Assembly (NCBI RefSeq): GCF_002723455.1
Contig: NZ_PDUS01000001.1
Location: forward strand, 378,038 to 442,037
DNA from: Pseudoalteromonas sp. 3D05
GTDB lineage: Bacteria; Pseudomonadota; Gammaproteobacteria; Enterobacterales; Alteromonadaceae
Direction: 5' to 3'
Length of the DNA: 64,000 nucleotides
Within the stretch, counting starts at the first letter, position 1. Each line of letters opens with the position of its first letter. This document shows positions 27,173-34,522 of the stretch, piece by piece. The notes under the pieces were generated by a model that was given only the letters and a program-made list of their open reading frames with translations, was not told the DNA's origin and did not search any database. The translations under genes and the position numbers were made by a program.

Positions 27173-28213
27173 CTAAATCGCTGGATAACCAATGCGGTCT
27201 GATAAGTAACCTACGCTGGTGGCGAAGTAGTATGAACGGTTCCAATGCATGAGTGATTTGTAGTTATCATATGCAAGGTACATGCGCCCACCCATGTCAT
27301 CTGGCATGACGAGGGCCGCTGTCACATCGACATTTGGAAGATCTGTGCCGTCCATCTTACGCAGACCAAGCGCTTGCCAATCAGCTAATGAACGCTCTGA
27401 ATCGGCCCAGTACTCTAGCCACTGCTTACGCGTGCGCGTTCCGCGTTTTAATACATAGTTTTTATCAAAGCCATCAGGTAATTTAACTTGGCGTCCCCAC
27501 GTTAAATCGTCATTCCAACCAGCTTGTTTTAAATAGTTTGCGATTGACGCAAAGGCATCAGCTTGTGTGGTCCAAATGTCTTTGCGACCGTCATTGTCAT
27601 AATCAACCGCGTAAGCATTAAATGAGGTTGGCATAAATTGCGTTTGCCCCATTGCACCGGCCCACGAACCTTTGAATTTATCGAGTGTAATATGCCCTGC
27701 TTTTAAAATGTCCAACGCAGCCCATAGTTGGTTTTTGTACATAGTTTCGCGACGACCATCAAATGCAAGTGTGACAACTGATGAAATAACATTATGACCG
27801 CCTTGTATTTTACCAAAGTTACTCTCAAGGCCCCAAAGTGCAACGATAAAGCGCGCTTGTACGCCAAATTCGTCTGCAACTTGTTCTAAAATTTCTTTAT
27901 TTTCAGCATACAGTTTACGAGCACGGTCTATTTTCCATTGCGGTACACGTTTTGGTAAGTATGTTTCAAGGGTTTCTTTTACTTCTGGCTGGTTTTTATC
28001 AGCAGAAATTACTTTTTTCTTAAACTTAGCCGTTGCAAACGCAGCATCAATGAGCTGTTTGTCATAGCCTTTTTGTGTTGCTTCTTGTTTGAGGTCTGCA
28101 ACATATGCATCAAATTTTTCTTGTGTATTGGCCAGTGCCGATGTGCTTATGCACGCACTACAAATAATAGCAGCCAATTTCGTTAATACTCTTTTAGTCA
28201 CTCTCAACTCCAT
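27173..28213 (-). CDS. mltB: Lytic murein transglycosylase (MltB family)
   Basis: It cleaves peptidoglycan glycan strands with formation of 1,6-anhydro-muramic acid. From the ATG at 28213 (MELRVTKRVLTKLAA) it has a Sec signal ending SALA and no lipobox cysteine, so it would be soluble in the periplasm. The catalytic region has VALWGLESNFGKIQGGHNV, with the family's catalytic Glu in LESNFG, followed by FKGSWAGAMGQTQFMPTSF and DYDNDGRKDIW. The start overlaps the 3' end of the ycgL gene by 20 bases, so the two are coupled. The longer frame from 28276 adds 21 residues that lie inside ycgL and break the signal peptide. Confidence 0.9.
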   Translation of the reverse strand: MELRVTKRVLTKLAAIICSACISTSALANTQEKFDAYVADLKQEATQKGYDKQLIDAAFATAKFKKKVISADKNQPEVKETLETYLPKRVPQWKIDRARKLYAENKEILEQVADEFGVQARFIVALWGLESNFGKIQGGHNVISSVVTLAFDGRRETMYKNQLWAALDILKAGHITLDKFKGSWAGAMGQTQFMPTSFNAYAVDYDNDGRKDIWTTQADAFASIANYLKQAGWNDDLTWGRQVKLPDGFDKNYVLKRGTRTRKQWLEYWADSERSLADWQALGLRKMDGTDLPNVDVTAALVMPDDMGGRMYLAYDNYKSLMHWNRSYYFATSVGYLSDRIGYPAI

Positions 28214-28475
28214 TTTGTTTTTTAAACTCAGCAAGTAAATTATCTTGTGGTGGTGGAATCTGCAAGTAAAACCCATTTTCTGTTAACGCTTGCTTAACTG
28301 CGTTTAGATCAGCAACACCTAAGTGCTCCCGTTTTGCTAAATTTATTAGCATGACATATACGGGTTTACCAAACATACCCATTAGAGGTTCAGGTACCTT
28401 GCTAAAATCATCTCTTTTTTCGACAAAAAGAAAGGTATCCGCTTTTTTCTTACTTTTATATACCGCAGTGAGCAT
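28194..28475 (-). CDS. ycgL: YcgL-domain protein
   Basis: The 93-residue protein from the ATG at 28475 starts MLTAVYKSKKKADTFLFVEK and has the family's PEPLMGMFGKPVYVM and LQIPPPQDNLL segments. YcgL is a small conserved gammaproteobacterial protein with proposed RNA-related roles; its function is not settled. The longer frame from 28511 adds 12 residues not found in the family. It lies divergently upstream of minC, in keeping with the ycgL-min neighbourhood of other gammaproteobacteria. Confidence 0.88.
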   Translation of the reverse strand: MLTAVYKSKKKADTFLFVEKRDDFSKVPEPLMGMFGKPVYVMLINLAKREHLGVADLNAVKQALTENGFYLQIPPPQDNLLAEFKKQNGVESD

Positions 28476-28643
28476 TATGAGCCTATAAATTCTTGCGTAA
28501 CAGTGCCGCACACTATAACATGAGAGTAATAATAAGTTAGAAAAAATAGATTAGAAATTTCAACTTAATCCATATAATTTAGGCCATTTTAGCCTGTGTA
28601 TATCTAGGTTTAATTTCTTATCAAACAATACAATTGAGTGTAT

Positions 28644-29348
28644 ATGTCGGACCAAATATTTGAGTTAAAGGGAAATCTATTTACGCTATCAGTGTTGCAT
28701 CTGTACAGCACTGATATAAACCTTTTAGCAGAACAACTTTACATAAAAATATCACAAGCCCCACGATTTTTTGAAGGCGCACCTATCGTTGTTAACTTAA
28801 TTGAAGTGAACAAAGACCAAATAGACTTTGCACATCTTAAATCTTTAATTGAGCGGCTAAACTTCAATGCTGTTGGTGTGTGTAATGGCTCCGATGAACA
28901 ACATGCACTCGCTAAGTCAGCAGGCCTGTCTGTTTTAAATTATTCACAAGACGTTAAGAGTGAACCTGTTAAAAAGGAGCCCAACACGTCAATTGTTGAA
29001 AAAGCCGTTCATTTACCTGCACAAGTAATCAATGGCACGGTTCGCTCGGGCCAACAAGTCTACGCGAAAGACAGAGATCTTATTGTACTTGGCGCAGTTA
29101 GCCATGGTGCAGAAGTAATTGCTGACGGCAATATCCATATATATGGAACATTACGTGGTCGCGCTATTGCTGGCGCGCAAGGTTTAAAAGAAGCGCACAT
29201 TTTTTGCCAAAAGTTAGAGGCTGAACTTGTTTCAATTGATGGTAATTACTGGATCAGTGACTCTTTACAGGGTGAACACTGGGGACAGGCTGTGCAAATA
29301 CAACAAAAAAACGAATCTTTAGAAATTTCAGCTTTGGTTAAAGGATAA
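28644..29348 (+). CDS. minC: Septum site-determining protein MinC
   Basis: MinC inhibits FtsZ polymerisation away from midcell when bound to MinD. The 234-residue protein has the N-terminal FtsZ-inhibiting domain (about 1-100, starting MSDQIFELKGNLFTLSVL). The C-terminal right-handed beta-helix domain follows (about 125-225) with RSGQQVYAKDRDLIVLGAVS, GAEVIADGNIHIYGTLRGRA and AGAQG, the MinD-binding part. I chose ATG 28644, because E. coli MinC begins at the equivalent residue; a GTG six bases upstream is the alternative. minD follows after five bases. Confidence 0.96.
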   Translation: MSDQIFELKGNLFTLSVLHLYSTDINLLAEQLYIKISQAPRFFEGAPIVVNLIEVNKDQIDFAHLKSLIERLNFNAVGVCNGSDEQHALAKSAGLSVLNYSQDVKSEPVKKEPNTSIVEKAVHLPAQVINGTVRSGQQVYAKDRDLIVLGAVSHGAEVIADGNIHIYGTLRGRAIAGAQGLKEAHIFCQKLEAELVSIDGNYWISDSLQGEHWGQAVQIQQKNESLEISALVKG

Positions 29349-29353
29349 ATCTT

Positions 29354-30163
29354 ATGGCAAAAGTAATTGTCGTTACATCTGGTAAAGGTGGTGTAGGTAA
29401 AACTACATCAAGTGCTGCAATTGGCACAGGCTTAGCACTTAAAGGCTATAAAACAGTTATTATCGATTTTGATATTGGCTTACGTAATCTTGATTTAATC
29501 ATGGGTTGTGAACGCCGAGTAGTTTATGATTTTGTAAATGTAATCAATGGTGATGCAAATCTTAACCAAGCACTTATAAAAGACAAGCGTGTAGAGAAGT
29601 TATTTTTACTACCCGCTTCACAAACTCGCGATAAAGATGCGCTAACACGTGATGGTGTTGAGCGCGTGCTTAACGAGCTGAAAAAAGATTTTGACTATAT
29701 TGTGTGTGATTCACCTGCAGGTATTGAAGCAGGTGCAATGATGGCAATGTATTTCGCTGATGAAGCAATCGTTACAACAAACCCAGAAGTGTCATCTGTT
29801 CGAGATTCAGACCGTATTTTAGGCATTCTACACAGTAAATCAAAACGTGCTGAAGAAGGGCTTGAAAATATTAAAGAGCACCTTTTACTTACTCGCTACA
29901 ACCCTGAGCGTGTTGAGAAGGGTGAAATGCTTTCGGTTGAAGATGTGCAAGACATTCTTTCTATCCCATTACTGGGTGTAATACCTGAGTCGCAAGCTGT
30001 GTTGAGCGCATCAAACTCAGGTCAACCGGTAATTTTAGACTCTGAATCTGACGCAGGCCTTGCATATGCAGATGCGATTGAGCGATTATTAGGTGAAACC
30101 GTCGATTTTCGCTTCTTAGATGTAGAGAAAAAAGGGTTATTTAAACGGATATTTGGAGGTTAA
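29354..30163 (+). CDS. minD: Septum site-determining ATPase MinD
   Basis: MinD is the membrane-cycling ATPase of the Min system. The 269-residue protein has the deviant Walker A motif [13 protein letters not shown] at its N-terminus, the [21 protein letters not shown] switch region, and [15 protein letters not shown] as Walker B. It ends in the amphipathic membrane-targeting helix [11 protein letters not shown]. It lies between minC and minE, almost touching both. Confidence 0.98.
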   Translation: MAKVIVVTSGKGGVGKTTSSAAIGTGLALKGYKTVIIDFDIGLRNLDLIMGCERRVVYDFVNVINGDANLNQALIKDKRVEKLFLLPASQTRDKDALTRDGVERVLNELKKDFDYIVCDSPAGIEAGAMMAMYFADEAIVTTNPEVSSVRDSDRILGILHSKSKRAEEGLENIKEHLLLTRYNPERVEKGEMLSVEDVQDILSIPLLGVIPESQAVLSASNSGQPVILDSESDAGLAYADAIERLLGETVDFRFLDVEKKGLFKRIFGG

Positions 30164-30164
30164 T

Positions 30165-30428
30165 GTGTCTTTACTTGACTACTTCCGCTCAGAAAAGAAA
30201 AACACCGCATCATTGGCAAAAGAGCGATTGCAGATTATTGTTGCGCACGAGCGCTCACAGCGTGGTACACCGGATTACTTACCACAGTTAAAACAAGACA
30301 TCCTTGATGTTATACGCAAGTATGTCAACGTGAATACAGATGCAGTGCAAGTTCAATTCGACCAAAATGAAGATGACTTAGCAGTGCTAGAACTTAATGT
30401 CACGCTGCCTGACGAAGAGAAAAAGTAG
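30165..30428 (+). CDS. minE: Cell division topological specificity factor MinE
   Basis: MinE drives Min oscillation by stimulating MinD ATPase. The protein starts [20 protein letters not shown], read from a GTG at 30165, one base after the minD stop. I prefer this over the upstream ATG (30153), which would add four residues and overlap minD; the GGAGG inside the end of minD is correctly placed for the GTG. The [14 protein letters not shown] segment is the MinD-binding helix. Confidence 0.95.
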   Translation: MSLLDYFRSEKKNTASLAKERLQIIVAHERSQRGTPDYLPQLKQDILDVIRKYVNVNTDAVQVQFDQNEDDLAVLELNVTLPDEEKK

Positions 30429-30454
30429 CTTTTTATAAAACCATCTATGAATTT

Positions 30455-30479
30455 AAGGGCGCTTTATTGCGCCCTTTTT
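30455..30479 (+). terminator. Intrinsic terminator of minCDE
   Basis: AAGGGCGC (30455-30462) pairs with GCGCCCTT (30469-30476), with T residues to 30479. It is 27 bases beyond minE. Confidence 0.88.
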
Positions 30480-30507
30480 GTTGTCATACTGTGCAAGCTC
30501 TTTGGAT

Positions 30508-31176
30508 CTACATAAAATCCAACGTTAATAAAACACGCTGGCTGTTGTGTGTAACCGCCGGAGAGCGATGAACTAAGCCGGCTCCCTCTGTATCTTGCCA
30601 ATTTTCTCCTTTTAATAGTGCAACATCACCTTTCGTTAACTTTTGTACTTGTTCAGGTTTGTTAAATAACCCCGACTCTTCATCTGTCAGACCATTATTG
30701 CCAGCGCCTAATTTGGCACGATCAACATGCTCATGTGCAAGCCACTCAGTAGCAACACCTTGATAGGTTGAAACTAACCTACACGGTATTTTATCAACGT
30801 GAAAGCGTGGGCACATTGCTTTATCTAGCATGGTTAATCGCAAACCAGCTCGTTTTAAATCAAACAAGGAACAAAACATGTCAACTTGCAACGCAATATC
30901 TTTACTCAAAATTGATGCCGCCTCAGAATTACCTAAAATGCGAGTAAGCTCATCGTACGTATTCTCAGGTGCAACGGCTATTTCAAGTGGTTTTAATTGC
31001 TTGCTATTTATTAACTCATCGACTGCCGCACAAAGCGTGTTTGCAAGATGCCTTTGCCAAATAACAATATTTACCTCAGGTTGGTAAATAGCTGCAAATA
31101 TACTGGGCTCAGTACCTACAGCCGCACGTCGCGCTAATTGTTTCTCAGCTACTTTAACTGTTGCAAGGGAATTCAT
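30508..31176 (-). CDS. DUF1826 family protein, partner of the zinc GTPase
   Basis: The protein from the ATG at 31176 starts [17 protein letters not shown]. Conserved features are [20 protein letters not shown] and [12 protein letters not shown], then [19 protein letters not shown] at the C-terminus. The His-rich distribution suggests metal or 2-oxoglutarate-dioxygenase-like binding, but I cannot assign a reaction. Its ATG overlaps the stop codon of the upstream COG0523 GTPase as ATGA, so they are translationally coupled. Control by the upstream Zur-like box would apply to both. Confidence 0.8.
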   Translation of the reverse strand: MNSLATVKVAEKQLARRAAVGTEPSIFAAIYQPEVNIVIWQRHLANTLCAAVDELINSKQLKPLEIAVAPENTYDELTRILGNSEAASILSKDIALQVDMFCSLFDLKRAGLRLTMLDKAMCPRFHVDKIPCRLVSTYQGVATEWLAHEHVDRAKLGAGNNGLTDEESGLFNKPEQVQKLTKGDVALLKGENWQDTEGAGLVHRSPAVTHNSQRVLLTLDFM

Positions 31177-32375
31177 ACACTTTCCTCCCACACTGGAAAT
31201 GGGTCATTTAACGATGCCCAGTGCTCTTTACCTTTGTGCAAAATATCATCGTCTAAAAGACAGGCATCGAGTGCATTTTTCATCGCTGCTTTATCTAATG
31301 ATTGCCCTATGAATACCAACTCTTGGCGCATATCGCCAAATGGCTCTTGCCATTTTTCATTGATCTCAGCAAGTGTTTCTTTATCTGTCGGCCAATGAGC
31401 TTTTGCTAGGGCTTTATAAAACATGCCAGCAAAACCGTAATCAGCAATACCCCCCGCTTGATTCCACTGCCCACAAAAATCAGGGCGTGTTGCTAGCCAA
31501 AAATAACCTTTTGAGCGAAGCAATTTGCCATATTGTTCAGTAGTGTGAAGAAATTTATAAAATTTATTAGGGTCAAAAGGCTTATGTGCAACATAATTAA
31601 AGCTGCTTATTCCATACTCTTGCGTCTCTGGGATATGCTCACCACGCATTTCTTTTAACCAGCCAGGTGCTTGTTGTGCCTTATCAAAGTCAAATAGTCC
31701 GGTATTCAAAATCTCTTCTATAGCAACGTTTCCAGCCGATATAGGAATAATCTTAGCCTGTGTATTTAAGGCTTTTAAGATAGCGGTTAGTTGAGAAATT
31801 TGCTTAGTGCTTACTAAATCAGTCTTACTGATCAAAATAATATCAGCAAATTCAACTTGATCGACAAGTAAATCCGTAGTACTGCGCTCATCTTCTTCGC
31901 CTAAGGACTCGCCAACATCGTGTAACAATTGTGCTTGCTGATAATCATGCAAAAAGTTGACTGCATCAACAACTGTCACCATCGAGTCTAATATTGCTAC
32001 ATCTGATAAAGAGATATTATTTTCATCAGCAAATGTAAAGGTTTCTGCAACAGGTAGAGGCTCTGAAATACCCGTGGACTCAATAACTAAATAATCGAAT
32101 AGCCCTTGATTAGCAAGCTTTGTTACTTCTATCAATAGATCTTCTCTCAAGGTACAGCAGATACAGCCGTTACTCATTTGAACCAGTTTTTCATTATGAT
32201 GATTGAGCGATACCTCGTTTTTAATAACAGCGGCATCGATGTTGATGTCACTCATATCATTTACGATAACGGCCACTTTTAAATTTTCTCGGTTATTTAA
32301 GATATGGCTTAGCACTGTGGTTTTACCAGCCCCAAGAAAGCCAGACAAAACTGTGACGGGCAGTTTCTTATTCAT
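31173..32375 (-). CDS. COG0523 (CobW/ZigA-type) GTPase, putative zinc metallochaperone
   Basis: The 400-residue G3E-family GTPase has Walker [12 protein letters not shown] (about 12-22), the metal-binding GCICCTL motif (CxCC) that defines the COG0523 metallochaperones, an ESTGISEP switch and an SKTDL specificity motif. The C-terminal CobW domain begins near residue 260. Such proteins deliver zinc to client enzymes under zinc limitation. A 15-base Zur-like palindrome lies 33 bases upstream of the ATG. It is coupled to DUF1826. Confidence 0.92.
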   Translation of the reverse strand: MNKKLPVTVLSGFLGAGKTTVLSHILNNRENLKVAVIVNDMSDINIDAAVIKNEVSLNHHNEKLVQMSNGCICCTLREDLLIEVTKLANQGLFDYLVIESTGISEPLPVAETFTFADENNISLSDVAILDSMVTVVDAVNFLHDYQQAQLLHDVGESLGEEDERSTTDLLVDQVEFADIILISKTDLVSTKQISQLTAILKALNTQAKIIPISAGNVAIEEILNTGLFDFDKAQQAPGWLKEMRGEHIPETQEYGISSFNYVAHKPFDPNKFYKFLHTTEQYGKLLRSKGYFWLATRPDFCGQWNQAGGIADYGFAGMFYKALAKAHWPTDKETLAEINEKWQEPFGDMRQELVFIGQSLDKAAMKNALDACLLDDDILHKGKEHWASLNDPFPVWEESV

Positions 32376-32407
32376 TTTATAGCTCTTTAATTGATACGAT
32401 TTAGCAA

Positions 32408-32422
32408 CGTTATATTATATCA
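32408..32422. promoter_or_regulatory. Zur-box-like palindrome before the zinc GTPase gene
   Basis: CGTTATATTATATCA agrees at 13 of 15 positions with TGTTATANTATAACA, the core of the gammaproteobacterial Zur site as I recall it. Outer AAC (32406-32408) and GTT (32423-32425) extend the symmetry. It lies 33 bases upstream of the COG0523 start codon, where a repressor would block the promoter. Confidence 0.6.
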
Positions 32423-32605
32423 GTTGAGTTTGCTAGCTAACGTGTTTACTAACTTTTTTTACAACCACGTAATATATGTTGAGCTGGGAAATTTTAGTAT
32501 GATAAGCCACTCAATTAGCCAAAATTGACGTTATTCTATTGCTTACTTGATGACTTCACTGGCCAAAATTAAAATACACTTAATATAATTACCCATATAC
32601 TTACT

Positions 32606-32637
32606 AATCCGTTAAGCTCGGATTTAAGCATTTTTTT
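32606..32637 (+). terminator. Orphan hairpin plus T-run upstream of the FMN reductase gene
   Basis: AATCCG (32606-32611) pairs with CGGATT (32619-32624), followed after TAAGCA by a run of seven T. No plus-strand gene lies immediately upstream. It could end a short untranslated transcript or be fortuitous. Confidence 0.3.
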
Positions 32638-32731
32638 ATTAAGGTAATTTTTTCACTATCACTTAAGCTATATACCCAAACAATAAATGGCGATTTTTAA
32701 TGAACTGAAAATATCGTTCAGGAGAAAATGG

Positions 32732-33391
32732 ATGAAGTTTCTTATTTTTTTAGGCACTGTGCGCGACAGTACGCCGCCAAAACCTGCTCGTTTAGGGTTG
32801 CGCGTTGCAAAGTCATGCCTTCGTTTTTTACAAAATAGTTACCCTAGACATCAATTTGAATTAATTGATCCTTTGGATTACCCGTTAGACCCCGTGTTTA
32901 AACCGCAATTTGCCTATGCTAAAGGTAAAGCCCCCGAGCCGCTTAACACTCTTGCAGAAAAAATTGCCACAGCTGATGGCTATATTATGGTGAGCCCTGA
33001 ATACAATCATTCAATGAGTCCTGCACTTGCTAACTTACTAAATCATTTTGCCAGTTCATCATTTGCCTACAAGCCGAGCGCGATTGTTACTTATTCCGCG
33101 GGGCAATGGGGCGGTATGCGCGCAGCGGTTGGTATGCGTACGTATTTAGCTGAACTTGGTTGCTTATCGGTCTCTGCAATGATTCATATTCCTAAAGCAC
33201 AAGACGTGTTTAAAGAGGATGGTACTCATACAAATACTGATGAGGAAAGCGCATGGATGAACTATTACAACCGCACATTTAATCAGTTAATGTGGTGGGC
33301 ATCAGCAACACACCAATATAAACAAGAGGTTAATCCAAATGAGATGGTCGGCGACTTTAAAAACTCTCCATCACAACGAAATGCACCTTAA
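32732..33391 (+). CDS. NADPH-dependent FMN reductase-family protein
   Basis: The flavodoxin-fold protein starts MKFLIFLGTVRDSTPPKPA, a GxxR-type flavin phosphate loop. It has the family's DGYIMVSPEYNHSMSPALANLLNH segment and YSAGQWGGMRAAV. It would reduce FMN, quinones or azo compounds using NAD(P)H. I chose ATG 32732 because AGGAGA lies seven bases before it; the frame can be opened 15 codons earlier, but without family similarity. It is monocistronic. Confidence 0.88.
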   Translation: MKFLIFLGTVRDSTPPKPARLGLRVAKSCLRFLQNSYPRHQFELIDPLDYPLDPVFKPQFAYAKGKAPEPLNTLAEKIATADGYIMVSPEYNHSMSPALANLLNHFASSSFAYKPSAIVTYSAGQWGGMRAAVGMRTYLAELGCLSVSAMIHIPKAQDVFKEDGTHTNTDEESAWMNYYNRTFNQLMWWASATHQYKQEVNPNEMVGDFKNSPSQRNAP

Positions 33392-33455
33392 CTCATACGA
33401 TTAGACCCTTTAAAGGTAGAGTTTAGCTCGGCTATTAAATTATTTATTACTCGGG

Positions 33456-34454
33456 CTAAACCAAGCTACTGGCATTATTCAATGTATCTTCTTGTTTTGA
33501 TTTAACCGCATAATTAAAGCCTGGTTGAATGCAATATGAGCCATACTCTCCCGCTTTATTTAATGCTAAAAACCCCACCTGAAATTGCTTATAATTACCT
33601 AACTTACTTGCAATACGTTCAACAGCTGCCTTACATGCATCTGTTGGCGACATTCCTTGGCGCATCATTTCGACTACAAGGTGACACCCCACCGTTTTCA
33701 TCATCAATTCGCCCATTCCTGTTGCTGTTGCTGCGCCTATTTCATTATCTACATATAGCCCTGCCCCAATTATAGGTGAATCACCTACTCGCCCTGCCAT
33801 TTTAAAAGCTGCACCACTGGTGGTACATGCCCCTGATAAGTCACCATAGCTATCAAGTGCTAACATACCTATTGTGTCGTGGTTTTCAATGTTGATAACA
33901 GGTGCGTATTTAGATTCCACCAGCCAATCTTGCCACGCTTTCTTTGCTTTTGCTGTGAGTAAATTCTCCTCTACAAATCCCTGTGTTTTAGCAAACTGCA
34001 GCGCGCCTTCACCAACCAACATAACATGCGGTGTTTCATCCATCACTAATCTCGCAACTGAAATTGGGTGTTTAATATTTTGAAGATAAGCCACTGAACC
34101 ACAGTTTTGATTTTCATCCATAATACATGCATCTAGTGTAACGTTACCTTCTCGATCGGGGTATCCGCCATAGCCAACCGTCATCACATCTGGGTCGGCT
34201 TCAGGGATCTTAACACCTGCTTCAACTGCATCTATAGCTTTGCCTTTATGAATAAGCACTTGCCAAGCGGCTTGATTTGCAGCTAAACCATGTTGCCAAG
34301 TTGACACGACAATAGGCATATTGCGTATTTTTGTTTTGTTGGTATTAACGGCTATCTGCGGCATATTTGCCAGACTTTTATTCGTTAGTGTTGAGGCACC
34401 GAACGCGAGTAAAGCTGTAATTGATTGTTTTAAAAATGTTCGTTTAGTATTCAT
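33456..34454 (-). CDS. N4-(beta-N-acetylglucosaminyl)-L-asparaginase (glycosylasparaginase)
   Basis: It hydrolyses the GlcNAc-Asn bond left when N-glycoproteins are degraded. The 332-residue Ntn-hydrolase precursor has the autocleavage site and nucleophile in NHDTIGMLAL (Thr194), followed by GACTTSGAAFKMAGRVGDSPIIGAG and the ATGMGE segment, matching glycosylasparaginases rather than plain isoaspartyl peptidases. The N-terminus NTKRTFLKQS plus a hydrophobic run is a Tat-like signal with KR instead of RR, so periplasmic location is likely. It follows the discoidin-repeat lipoprotein gene and its terminator on the same strand. Confidence 0.88.
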   Translation of the reverse strand: MNTKRTFLKQSITALLAFGASTLTNKSLANMPQIAVNTNKTKIRNMPIVVSTWQHGLAANQAAWQVLIHKGKAIDAVEAGVKIPEADPDVMTVGYGGYPDREGNVTLDACIMDENQNCGSVAYLQNIKHPISVARLVMDETPHVMLVGEGALQFAKTQGFVEENLLTAKAKKAWQDWLVESKYAPVINIENHDTIGMLALDSYGDLSGACTTSGAAFKMAGRVGDSPIIGAGLYVDNEIGAATATGMGELMMKTVGCHLVVEMMRQGMSPTDACKAAVERIASKLGNYKQFQVGFLALNKAGEYGSYCIQPGFNYAVKSKQEDTLNNASSLV

Positions 34455-34484
34455 TCTTTAACCTAGCTTTTCATCAATAATAAA

Positions 34485-34510
34485 AAAGGCCAGAATAAGC
34501 TCTGACCTTT
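34485..34510 (-). terminator. Intrinsic terminator after the discoidin-repeat lipoprotein gene
   Basis: AAAGGCCAGA (34485-34494) pairs with TCTGACCTTT (34501-34510) with one G-U pair. The A-rich 34482-34487 gives a U-tract on the minus-strand transcript. Confidence 0.75.
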
Positions 34511-34522
34511 GGTCTGTTTAAA

